Part shown: positions 25,896 through 31,923 of the stretch, in pieces
Layout of the letters: each line of letters begins with the position of its first letter
Position numbering within the stretch: the first letter of the stretch is position 1
DNA from: CAZEDK01 sp964511025
GTDB taxonomy: Bacteria > Patescibacteriota > Gracilibacteria > UBA1369 > GWF2-33-10
DNA length: 31,923 bases
Direction of reading: 5' to 3'
NCBI GenBank assembly: GCA_964511025.1
Contig: CAZEDK010000020.1
Location: 1-31,923 of the forward strand
Program-made: the position numbers and the translations under genes
Notes under the pieces: model-generated
What the model was told of the DNA's origin: nothing
The model's database searches: none
The model's input: only the letters and a program-made list of their open reading frames with translations

Positions 25896-27182
25896 TCAAA
25901 TACTATACACCTCTTCCATCTGTTCCCCGCTCTTCATATCCTTAACGATATAAACTCCCCTAGCCTTTTCATCTGGTCCGTAGATTATTACTTTTGGTAT
26001 GCCGAGCTTATCTGCAAATTGAAATTGCTTGCCAAGCTTCGATGCTTCATAAGCAATTTGTACTCTTGACCCTTTTACGCGTAAATTTTTTGCAAGCTTC
26101 AAGAGATCCTCTTTCATTTCTTCGCTAAACAAAACTACAAACAAATCTGCCGGTGCCGTATTAGCAGGACCCATATTCCTTTCAGCCATTAATGCACACA
26201 AAGGCTCAAATCCAACAGCAACGCCTACAGCCGGTATTTCTTCATTGCTAAATCTGGAACAAAGCCCATCATACCTTCCACCGCCAGCAAGAGATCCTGG
26301 AAATCCTTCAATGACTAGTTCAAATACTGCACCAGTGTAATAATCAAGTCCACGAACAAGTCTTGGTGAAATTTTGATATTTTGATCACTCATACCTACA
26401 AATTCACAAAGATTCAAAATTTCTTTGATTTGATTTAGGCCAAAAAGTGCAAGTTCGTTATCCCCTATTAATTTTGATATTTTTTCAATAACTACATTAT
26501 TATCTTCATCATCTATTGATACAAATTCCAAAATTTGTGGAATTACATTTTCTAGAATTCCTCTGTTTTTTAATTCTTCTTTTACTCCATTTTCACCTAC
26601 TTTATCTAGTTTATCTATTGCTCGATAAATTTCTATTTCTTTCTCTTCTGGAATTTCTAAATTTTTGATAAAACCTGTAACCATTTTTCTATGATTAAGC
26701 AGTATTTTATGTTCTGGGAAGCCAAGTTGATGAAAACCTGTTGATAAAACTTGCAAAACCTCACTGTCTGCAAGCATAGAATTGCTACCTGCAATATCTA
26801 TATCACATTGATAGAATTCTCTTCTTCTACCTTTGCGGGCAGCATCAGCTCTCCAAACTCTAGAAATTTCATATCTTTTAAATGGTAAAGTTAATAGATT
26901 TCTGTGTTGAGTTAAATATCTTGCAAAAGGTACCGTTTGATCATATCGAAGTGCAACATGCCTATCACCGTGATCATGAAATTGATAAATAAGCTTTTCT
27001 TCTTCACCGTATTTGCCAGTAAGAATCTCTGAATATTCTATTGATGGAGTTTCTATTGCACTATATCCGAAACTCTGGAAAACTTTCTCCCAAACTGATT
27101 TCACATAATTTCTTACAATCATTTCGTCGCCATGCCTATCATCAAATCCTTGAAGCGTACGTGGTTCTATTTTTTGTGTCAT
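25896..27182 (-). CDS. hisS: histidine--tRNA ligase (HisRS)
   Basis: Class II aminoacyl-tRNA synthetase that charges tRNA-His. From the ATG at 27182 it is 428 residues, the normal size. A longer frame to 27230 exists but would overlap the toxin gene and adds an unrelated N-terminus (MIIKNGKKQINSLF), so I prefer MTQKIEPRTL. Motif 2 lies near 102-130 (RVWRADAARKGRRREF), the histidine-specific motif LVRGLDYYTG at 275-284, motif 3 at 300-326 (GGGRYDGL, VAVGFEPL), and the anticodon-binding domain from about 340. It is the last gene of a - strand series, 16 nt after the toxin gene, with intact tRNA-His about 600 bp upstream in the same direction. Confidence 0.95.
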   Translation of the reverse strand: MTQKIEPRTLQGFDDRHGDEMIVRNYVKSVWEKVFQSFGYSAIETPSIEYSEILTGKYGEEEKLIYQFHDHGDRHVALRYDQTVPFARYLTQHRNLLTLPFKRYEISRVWRADAARKGRRREFYQCDIDIAGSNSMLADSEVLQVLSTGFHQLGFPEHKILLNHRKMVTGFIKNLEIPEEKEIEIYRAIDKLDKVGENGVKEELKNRGILENVIPQILEFVSIDDEDNNVVIEKISKLIGDNELALFGLNQIKEILNLCEFVGMSDQNIKISPRLVRGLDYYTGAVFELVIEGFPGSLAGGGRYDGLCSRFSNEEIPAVGVAVGFEPLCALMAERNMGPANTAPADLFVVLFSEEMKEDLLKLAKNLRVKGSRVQIAYEASKLGKQFQFADKLGIPKVIIYGPDEKARGVYIVKDMKSGEQMEEVYSI

Positions 27183-27198
27183 TATAGTAAAAAGTGAA

Positions 27199-27477
27199 TT
27201 AATTTGCTTTTTCCCATTTTTTATAATCATCGTGGGATCCGATATTTATCAGTAAAACTTCATTATTTTGCATAAAATCCAACATTACACGAAATCCATC
27301 TCTCAAATAAAAAGAATAGTAACTTTTAAGTTTACCATTTAATTTATGTGTTGATAAGCACACTTCAAATGGATTTTCTTTAAATAAATCTATTTTAATT
27401 GAAAAATCTTCTTTTATTTTATTTGGTAGCTTTTTGAAAGATTTTTTAAATCTACTACTTACATGTAAATTGATCAC
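27199..27477 (-). CDS. RelE/YafQ-family toxin, second copy
   Basis: A 92-residue RelE-superfamily toxin: RFKKSFKKLPNKIKEDF, then LSTHKLNG, GFRVMLDF and INIGSHDDYKKW. His 44, Arg 63 and His 82 correspond to the catalytic positions in YafQ-like mRNA interferases. It begins 3 nt after the stop of the gene at 27481-27717 and ends 16 nt before hisS, so hisS may be transcribed from the toxin-antitoxin promoter. It is related to the toxin at 22898-23167 but paired with a different partner. Confidence 0.85.
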   Translation of the reverse strand: MINLHVSSRFKKSFKKLPNKIKEDFSIKIDLFKENPFEVCLSTHKLNGKLKSYYSFYLRDGFRVMLDFMQNNEVLLINIGSHDDYKKWEKAN

Positions 27478-27480
27478 AAA

Positions 27481-27717
27481 TTAAGTATTTAAATAATCCA
27501 TTAATTTTTTAGTATCATTAAATGACTTTGTGTTACCAGTAAAATATTCAATATAAGCTTCAGTTGCAAATTCATCTATAGTTTGAGGATTATTTAATTT
27601 TTTAAGTTCTGCAATTTTTATTTCACAAACAATATCTTCACCATTTTCACTTTTATATAAACATTTCAAAGCACTTAAAGGTATATTTATCACTGATAAT
27701 GTTTCTATTTTTTGCAT
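27481..27717 (-). CDS. probable antitoxin, family not recognised
   Basis: A 78-residue, acidic protein directly upstream of the RelE/YafQ-type toxin, in the position and spacing of an antitoxin. It does not resemble the Phd/YefM antitoxin of the first pair. The first 20 residues (IETLSVINIPLSALKCLY) look like a short strand and helix; the rest is helical with a charged C-terminus suited to wrapping a toxin. It starts about 60 nt after the 3' end of tRNA-His, so it could be read from the tRNA promoter or from a weak TAAAAT -10 in that gap. Confidence 0.6.
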   Translation of the reverse strand: MQKIETLSVINIPLSALKCLYKSENGEDIVCEIKIAELKKLNNPQTIDEFATEAYIEYFTGNTKSFNDTKKLMDYLNT

Positions 27718-27778
27718 ATGAAATATTAAACTAAATCTATTTTAGTACATTAAAAGAGATTAATAAACATATTTTTGA

Positions 27779-27856
27779 TGGGACGGACTATGGGGTTCGA
27801 ACCCACGACCCTCAGGACCACAACCTGATGCTCTAACCAACTGAGCTAAGTCCGTC
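27779..27856 (-). tRNA. tRNA-His (GTG), CCA encoded
   Basis: A complete cloverleaf on the - strand. The acceptor stem ACGGACT/AGTCCGT is extended by an encoded G-1 (27856) opposite C73 (27782), the identity pair of tRNA-His. The D stem is GCTC/GAGC, the anticodon stem TCAGG/CCTGA with loop TTGTGGT (anticodon GTG), the variable loop 5 nt, and the T arm GTGGG-TTCGAAC-CCCAT. CCA is encoded at 27781-27779. hisS follows downstream, separated only by a toxin-antitoxin pair. Broken copies of its 5' half lie directly upstream. Confidence 0.96.
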
Positions 27857-28199
27857 ATATTATGTTTTCTGCCACTTCCTGATGCTCCCCGCCCGTACCG
27901 AACACTTATTTACTTATTCACATCTTATACTTGTACGTTCGGGCGGGTAACCAACTGAGCTAAGTCCGTCATATTATGTTTTCTGCCACTTCCTGATGCT
28001 CCCCGCCCGTACCGAACACTTATTTACTTATTCACATCTTATACTTGTACGTTCGGGCGGGTAACCAACTGAGCTAAGTCCGTCATATTATGTTTTCTGC
28101 CACTTCCTGATGCTCCCCGCCCGTACCGAACACTTATTTACTTATTCACATCTTATACTTGTACGTTCGGGCGGGTAACCAACTGAGCTAAGTCCGTCA
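27835..28199 (-). repeat. three 114-bp tandem units of tRNA-His 5' half with D-loop insert
   Basis: Exact 114-bp periodicity: the word CCAACTGAGC occurs at 27837, 27951, 28065 and 28179. Read on the - strand, each unit has the tRNA-His 5' end (G-1, acceptor 5' strand, D stem, D loop to about nt 21), a 60-bp GC-ended insert (CCCGCCCG to CGGGCGGG), then GAGCATCAGG. That last word is the tRNA resuming from the D stem 3' strand to the anticodon stem. About 21 nt of leader follow, and then the next copy. The last leader joins the intact tRNA. The anticodon, T arm and 3' acceptor are absent, so the copies cannot make tRNA. With the following 49 bp up to 28248 this fills the gap before the next gene. 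Confidence 0.95.
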
Positions 28200-28219
28200 C
28201 GTTAAAGGGTTTTGGGAAA

Positions 28220-28647
28220 AGTATTACGTATTAAGAATTAGCAAACATCTAGATTGATTCTCTACTTTTAATACTTTTCACTAAACCATTAATTAATTTT
28301 TGTATAGTTGTCAAATGCTCTACCAACAAATTAAATTCGTTTTTTTCAATATATGCAAGGTCTTTTGCCAAAATTAATTGATTTTCTACCTCTGTCAACG
28401 AACCAAGTGCAATTTTGTAAAATTGTATTTTTTCTTTATTCCACTGTCTAGAAAAACCTTCAGCTATATTAGAACTTATAGATATTGCGGCTCTTTTTAT
28501 TTGACTAACGAGAATAAATATTTCATCTTTAGGAAAATTTTTTGTAATTTTATAAATATTTAAAGCTAATTTGTGAGCCTCTTGCCAAGCAATTAAATCT
28601 GTAAATTTTAAAATTTTTCCCATTAAAAAAGCTTAATACTTAATACT
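28220..28647. mobile_element. inverted-repeat-bounded unit carrying the four-helix-bundle gene
   Basis: AGTATTACGTATTAAG (28220-28235) and CTTAATACTTAATACT (28632-28647) are 16-bp inverted repeats with one mismatch, enclosing the gene at 28249-28623 with little spare sequence. The arms are themselves 7-bp repeats (CTTAATA). No target duplication was recognised. The unit lies 20 bp beyond the tRNA repeat array. Confidence 0.55.
28249..28623 (-). CDS. four-helix-bundle protein (23S rRNA intervening-sequence protein family)
   Basis: A 124-residue protein with the family's hallmarks: FTDLIAWQEAHKLALNIY at the N-terminus, then FPKDEIFILVSQIKRAAISI, SNIAEGFSR and a C-terminal long helix after SLTEVENQLILA. 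The family (TIGR02436/PF05635) forms pentamers of four-helix bundles and was first found inside 23S rRNA intervening sequences; related proteins include the accessory subunit of diversity-generating retroelements. Here it is neither in an rRNA gene nor beside a reverse transcriptase. Inverted repeats bound it on both sides, which suggests it moves as a small unit. The biochemical function of free-standing members is not established. Confidence 0.9.
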   Translation of the reverse strand: MGKILKFTDLIAWQEAHKLALNIYKITKNFPKDEIFILVSQIKRAAISISSNIAEGFSRQWNKEKIQFYKIALGSLTEVENQLILAKDLAYIEKNEFNLLVEHLTTIQKLINGLVKSIKSRESI

Positions 28648-28664
28648 AACCCCTGCACCCTGCC

Positions 28665-30566
28665 CTAAAGATCCAAATTTCTCACGTGTTTTGCGTGTGT
28701 TTGAATAAATTTCTTTCTTGGCGCAACTTCAGATCCCATCAGCGTAGTAAATATCTGATCCGCAAGTTCAGCATCTGCAACCAATACTTTGACCAAAGTT
28801 CTTGTATCCGGATTCATAGTGGTATCCCACAATTGCTCAGCATTCATTTCTCCAAGACCTTTATAACGTTGTATATTTTGATTTGTAATTTCCTCAGTCT
28901 TCATAATTTCTTCTTTTTCTTCCTCTGTCAATACATACCATGATTTTTTCCCTTTGCTGAGTTTGTACAAAGGCGGTTGAGCTATATATAGATAGCCTTT
29001 TTCAATTATCTGTGGGAAATGCCTGTAAAAAATCGTAAGAAGCAGAGTCCTAATATGCGCTCCATCAACGTCAGCATCTGTCATTATGACAATTTTATGA
29101 TATCTAACCTTTCCAATATCAAAAGTCTCACCTATGGAAGTTCCCATAGCAATGACAAGATTTTTAATTTCATTATTTTCTAAAATTTTATCAAGTCTCA
29201 CTTCTTCAGTATTCAAAATTTTACCCCTAAGTGGTAAAATAGCTTGCGTCTCTCTATTTCTACCCTGTTTTGCAGAGCCGCCGGCACTATCACCCTCAAC
29301 AATAAAAAGTTCGCTAATTACAGGATCTTTTGAAGAGCAATCAGCAAGCTTGCCTGGCAGCGTCATACCTTCAAGTGCCCCTTTCCTAATGACAGTATCT
29401 CTAGCAGCCCTCGCTGCAAGCCTTGCCCTTTGAGCAAGAGAACATTTACCAAGAATAGATTGAGCATCTTTTGGATTTTCATCTAGAAAAGTTTGAAAAG
29501 TTTCAGCAAACACACCTTCAACAGCCGCTCTCATTTCCGCATTACCAAGTTTTGATTTGGTTTGTCCTTCAAACTGAGGATCAGGAAGTTTAACCGAAAT
29601 AACAGCAGTCAAACCTTCTCTTACATCTTCAGCTGTAAAATTTTGATCTTTTTCCTTCAAAAAATTAGCAGATCTCGCGTAATTATTCAAAATTCTCGTA
29701 AGTCCTGATCTGAATCCTGTCAAATGCATACCACCCTCCGGAGTATAAATATTATTTGCATAGGTAAAAATATTTTCATTAAAAGTTTCGGTATACTGCA
29801 AAGCTATTTCCACATAACCGTCATCTGTTTCTTTTTCTGCATAAAATATTTTACCAATCCCTTCTTTATTATGATTTAAATGTTGAATATAAGATTTCAC
29901 ACCTCCTTCAAAATAAAACATAAATCTAAAATCCGCAGCATTTCTGTTATCTATAAATTTGATACTGATACCTTTGGTCAAATAAGCCTGCTGGCGGAGT
30001 CTTGTAAGAATTGTTTGGCAATTAAATTCAATTATTTCGAAAATAGAAGGATCAGGATAAAAAGTAATTTTCGTACCTGTATGATCAGAACTTCCAACAA
30101 TTGCAATTTCAGACTCAGGATTGCCACCGTCCAAATAAACTTGCCTATACAAATTACCATTCCTCTTTACTTCAGCGATTAATTTTACAGAAAGTGCGTT
30201 CACAACTGACACTCCAACACCATGCAAACCTCCCGAAACTTTGTATCCGCCGCCTCCAAATTTACCTCCGGCATGCAAAACAGTAAGCACTGTTTCAAGA
30301 GCTGATTTGCCTGTTTTCTCGTGCTTATCAACCGGAATTCCGCGTCCATCATCTTCTACCGAAACAGAGCCATCATCATGCAAAGTCACATCTATATTCT
30401 TACAATAGCCTGCCATCGCTTCATCTATAGAATTATCAACCACTTCCCAAATTAAATGATGCAAACCTGATATGTCAGTCGTTCCGATGTACATTCCTGG
30501 TCTTTTTCGGACAGCCGAAAGACCTTCAAGTACTTGAATATTGGAAGCATCGTAATTCTGCGTCAT
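28665..30566 (-). CDS. gyrB: DNA gyrase subunit B
   Basis: The ATPase subunit of gyrase, which introduces negative supercoils together with GyrA. At 633 residues it is the usual short form. The GHKL ATPase domain shows WEVVDNSIDEA (Glu 41 general base, Asn 45), DDGRGIP near 72-78 and GGLHGVG near 113. The transducer domain follows. The TOPRIM domain has EGDSAGG near 421-428 and DADVDGAH near 496-503, and the tail carries RYKGLGEMN. The start lies 9 nt after the bS21-like gene's stop, so the two are cotranscribed. gyrA is not in the window. A ParE assignment is less likely, but the two can be hard to separate without the partner gene. Confidence 0.95.
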   Translation of the reverse strand: MTQNYDASNIQVLEGLSAVRKRPGMYIGTTDISGLHHLIWEVVDNSIDEAMAGYCKNIDVTLHDDGSVSVEDDGRGIPVDKHEKTGKSALETVLTVLHAGGKFGGGGYKVSGGLHGVGVSVVNALSVKLIAEVKRNGNLYRQVYLDGGNPESEIAIVGSSDHTGTKITFYPDPSIFEIIEFNCQTILTRLRQQAYLTKGISIKFIDNRNAADFRFMFYFEGGVKSYIQHLNHNKEGIGKIFYAEKETDDGYVEIALQYTETFNENIFTYANNIYTPEGGMHLTGFRSGLTRILNNYARSANFLKEKDQNFTAEDVREGLTAVISVKLPDPQFEGQTKSKLGNAEMRAAVEGVFAETFQTFLDENPKDAQSILGKCSLAQRARLAARAARDTVIRKGALEGMTLPGKLADCSSKDPVISELFIVEGDSAGGSAKQGRNRETQAILPLRGKILNTEEVRLDKILENNEIKNLVIAMGTSIGETFDIGKVRYHKIVIMTDADVDGAHIRTLLLTIFYRHFPQIIEKGYLYIAQPPLYKLSKGKKSWYVLTEEEKEEIMKTEEITNQNIQRYKGLGEMNAEQLWDTTMNPDTRTLVKVLVADAELADQIFTTLMGSEVAPRKKFIQTHAKHVRNLDL

Positions 30567-30575
30567 AAGTATATG

Positions 30576-30803
30576 TTATTTTTTTATCGTATTCTTTTTG
30601 AGTCTCATACCGTGTATAGCTCGCATTCTAATAAGCCTTTTTGTTAAAGGTTTTTTTCTAAACCTGCTATTTCTGACCCATGGAACTATCTTCATGCCGT
30701 GAACCCTTTTATATCTATTAATTAAACGCTCTGAAGATTCACCTTCTTGCCTTACAACTTTTCTATAGACATAATGCTTTCCAAAAAATACTGCTGGAGC
30801 CAT
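30576..30803 (-). CDS. rpsU: bS21-like ribosomal protein
   Basis: A 75-residue, strongly basic protein. VVRQEGESSERLINRYKRV resembles the start of bS21 (V-x-x-x-E-x-E-x-x-x-x-x-x-K-R), and the basic helix RFRKKPLTKRLIRMRA matches its second half (R-x-x-x-KP-x-x-x-R). bS21 sits on the 30S platform near the anti-Shine-Dalgarno end of 16S rRNA. It has about 12 extra N-terminal residues (MAPAVFFGKHYV) compared with the E. coli protein. It shares an operon with gyrB. The family call rests on the pattern and size only. Confidence 0.6.
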   Translation of the reverse strand: MAPAVFFGKHYVYRKVVRQEGESSERLINRYKRVHGMKIVPWVRNSRFRKKPLTKRLIRMRAIHGMRLKKNTIKK

Positions 30804-30853
30804 TTTTATAAATTTTAAATTTTGAATTCTTAATTTTGAGCCATTGCTTACCC

Positions 30854-30882
30854 ATTCTATTTAATAATCAAAGCTAAATCAA
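30854..30882 (-). promoter_or_regulatory. sigma70-type promoter for bS21-like gene and gyrB
   Basis: On the - strand, TTGATT (30882-30877), a 17-bp spacer and TAGAAT (30859-30854) match a vegetative promoter. The predicted start is near 30846, giving a leader of about 43 nt. Three 7-bp repeats (30895-30915) lie 12 bp upstream of the -35. Confidence 0.55.
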
Positions 30883-30894
30883 GAGTATTTTATC

Positions 30895-30915
30895 TCTCAA
30901 TTCTCAGTCCTCAAC
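30895..30915. repeat. three 7-bp tandem repeats upstream of the gyrB-unit promoter
   Basis: TCTCAAT, TCTCAGT and CCTCAAC lie in register and supply the last codons of the 200-residue gene. They resemble the TCAGTTC-type units at 7721-7748. Confidence 0.6.
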
Positions 30916-31499
30916 TGCATTTGTTCAAGTCTTTTTTCCAGCTGCTCTACAACTCCATTTATCGTAAAATCAGTAAAGCTTCTAATCTCTTCAAATTCCA
31001 TAGGTTTGTTCAAAGTATCTGCAAAATAATCTCTCATAACAAAAGAAACAAGCTGCAATAATGTCAATTTGATATTACCTTCCTGATCTTTAATATTTCT
31101 AATTACTTTATAAGGATTTTCAAGCCCTGCAACAATAATACTTTCAGTCCACAATTTCAAAGTAATTTTCGGATCATTATATAACACTAAATGTATACCT
31201 GTTTCTCTTTGCATCTCAGTATTGCCAAGCAAAAGTATGGCAAGTAAAAAAGCCACAGGCACATTTTCATTTAATAAACGAACGAGCAATGCAGAAATGC
31301 CTGTCTTAGTACTGGATTTGATAAACTTCATCAGTATATCAATCAGTGTATCGTCTTTATCACGATGTTTCTTCTCATCACCCTTTATTGCCTTTGCTTT
31401 TGCTGTGTTTTCTTTCAACTGCTCAGACAGTTTTTCCATCTCTTCCGGACTCATATTTGCACCAGCACCCGATTCTATACCAAGCGATTCAAATGACAT
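30897..31499 (-). CDS. hypothetical protein, 200 aa
   Basis: Not recognised. The N-terminal 50 residues are charged and probably disordered (SPEEMEKLSEQLKENTAKAKA). Residues about 52-102 contain helices, with a hydrophobic stretch VPVAFLLAILLLGN near 80-93 that may be buried or membrane-associated. The remainder is helical, with FTINGVVEQLEKRLEQM at the end. It lies 10 nt after rpmA in the same direction, so it probably shares rpmA's promoter. Its last eight codons fall in a 7-bp tandem repeat, so its C-terminus may have been altered by repeat growth. Confidence 0.75.
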   Translation of the reverse strand: MSFESLGIESGAGANMSPEEMEKLSEQLKENTAKAKAIKGDEKKHRDKDDTLIDILMKFIKSSTKTGISALLVRLLNENVPVAFLLAILLLGNTEMQRETGIHLVLYNDPKITLKLWTESIIVAGLENPYKVIRNIKDQEGNIKLTLLQLVSFVMRDYFADTLNKPMEFEEIRSFTDFTINGVVEQLEKRLEQMQLRTEN

Positions 31500-31509
31500 C
31501 AGCTAATTG

Positions 31510-31791
31510 TTAAGCGGCTTCTTTTATGCAAGCAAAAGTATCTTTGTAAATTCTACCATCAAATTTACATTGTTTTTTTTCTTTGAAATAAACAGACCCA
31601 TTTTTCAAAGCATATAGAGTATAATCAGTACCCATAGCAACATTTTCACCGGGAAAATAATTAGTACCTTTTTGTCTTACAATAATATTACCAGCTCGCG
31701 CTGATTCTCCTGCATAAAGCTTCACACCACGTCTTTTGGAAAAGGAATCTCGACCATTTCTACTCGATCCGGCAGCTTTTTTATGAGCCAT
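31510..31791 (-). CDS. rpmA: 50S ribosomal protein bL27
   Basis: A 93-residue protein with the full bL27 signature: AHKKAAGSSRNGRDS at the N-terminus, RRGVKLYAGE, ARAGNIIVRQ-G-x-x-x-x-PG and VAMGTDYTLYAL. The N-terminus of bL27 reaches the peptidyl-transferase centre. There is no cleavable N-terminal extension of the Firmicutes type. The usual partner rplU would be expected upstream, beyond the gap, but is not seen before the window ends. The start is ATG without Shine-Dalgarno. Confidence 0.97.
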   Translation of the reverse strand: MAHKKAAGSSRNGRDSFSKRRGVKLYAGESARAGNIIVRQKGTNYFPGENVAMGTDYTLYALKNGSVYFKEKKQCKFDGRIYKDTFACIKEAA

Positions 31792-31830
31792 ATTGCTATG
31801 TTAATTCTAAATTTATTATTTTACCGATGC

Positions 31831-31859
31831 ATTTTAATAAATTTCTGTCGCCTTAGCAA
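31831..31859 (-). promoter_or_regulatory. sigma70-type promoter for rpmA
   Basis: On the - strand, TTGCTA (31859-31854), a 17-bp spacer and TAAAAT (31836-31831). The predicted start near 31824 leaves a leader of about 33 nt before the ATG at 31791. Nothing coding was found in 31792-31923. Confidence 0.5.
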
Positions 31860-31923
31860 GAGAAATTATGGATCAAACGGAAAACAGTTTGAATAACTAA
31901 AAAGACAACAAAGAATTTGGTAA

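Noticed and set aside
27183..27230. Longer hisS start at 27230
   Set aside because: It would overlap the toxin gene by 32 bp and add residues foreign to HisRS, while the ATG at 27182 gives the normal N-terminus.
27835..28199. CRISPR array
   Set aside because: The units are 114 bp and identical throughout, with no variable spacers, and they contain tRNA sequence.
27857..28199. Additional functional tRNA genes or a tRNA intron
   Set aside because: The copies end at the anticodon stem and lack the anticodon, T arm and 3' acceptor, and the intact gene has no insert. Bacterial tRNA introns are group I types in the anticodon region, not 60-bp D-loop inserts.
29134..29433. 99-residue + strand ORF
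   Set aside because: It is the antisense shadow of the conserved TOPRIM region of gyrB.

Overview
The window is AT-rich and fully bacterial, and UGA is read as stop, because long frames stay open in the standard bacterial code. The layout suggests a Patescibacteria/CPR-type genome of the Peregrinibacteria sort. The reasons are very long unrecognisable surface-type ORFs beside compact housekeeping genes, and no Shine-Dalgarno sequence that I could find ahead of any start codon. This placement is an inference, and no marker in the window settles the phylum.

Positions 1-593 hold the C-terminal half of an IS3-type transposase, cut off exactly where the next gene begins. Positions 594-22891 form one 22-kb block with every gene on the + strand: nine genes encoding proteins of 368, 734, 122, 1109, 2083, 306, 83, 1070 and 1325 residues. 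None belongs to a family I can name over its full length. What can be seen is long helical/coiled-coil stretches, isolated or clustered membrane segments, Cys pairs and, at the end of the 2083-residue protein, a peptidoglycan-binding-like segment followed by a lysozyme/lytic-transglycosylase-like domain. I saw no Walker-type NTPase. The working idea is an envelope-spanning structural assembly with a wall-cutting component. Extended -10 promoters stand before three of the genes, two of them directly behind 7-bp tandem repeats. Palindromic repeat elements sit in the gaps before the last two genes.

Positions 22898-23439 are a RelE/YafQ-type toxin-antitoxin pair on the - strand. Positions 23534-23764 hold a decayed reading frame broken by an 11-bp tandem duplication. 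Positions 23792-25828 (+) encode a membrane-anchored S9 prolyl-oligopeptidase-family peptidase.

The rest is on the - strand and is mostly housekeeping. Read in the direction of transcription (high to low coordinates) it runs: rpmA (bL27), a 200-residue unknown, a bS21-like protein, gyrB, a four-helix-bundle (23S intervening-sequence) protein gene flanked by inverted repeats, a tandem array of broken tRNA-His 5' halves, the intact tRNA-His, a second toxin-antitoxin pair, and hisS. Histidyl-tRNA synthetase and its tRNA are therefore neighbours. The array next to the tRNA has three 114-bp units, each a tRNA-His 5' half carrying a 60-bp GC-rich hairpin insert in the D-loop. It is the most unusual structure in the window.
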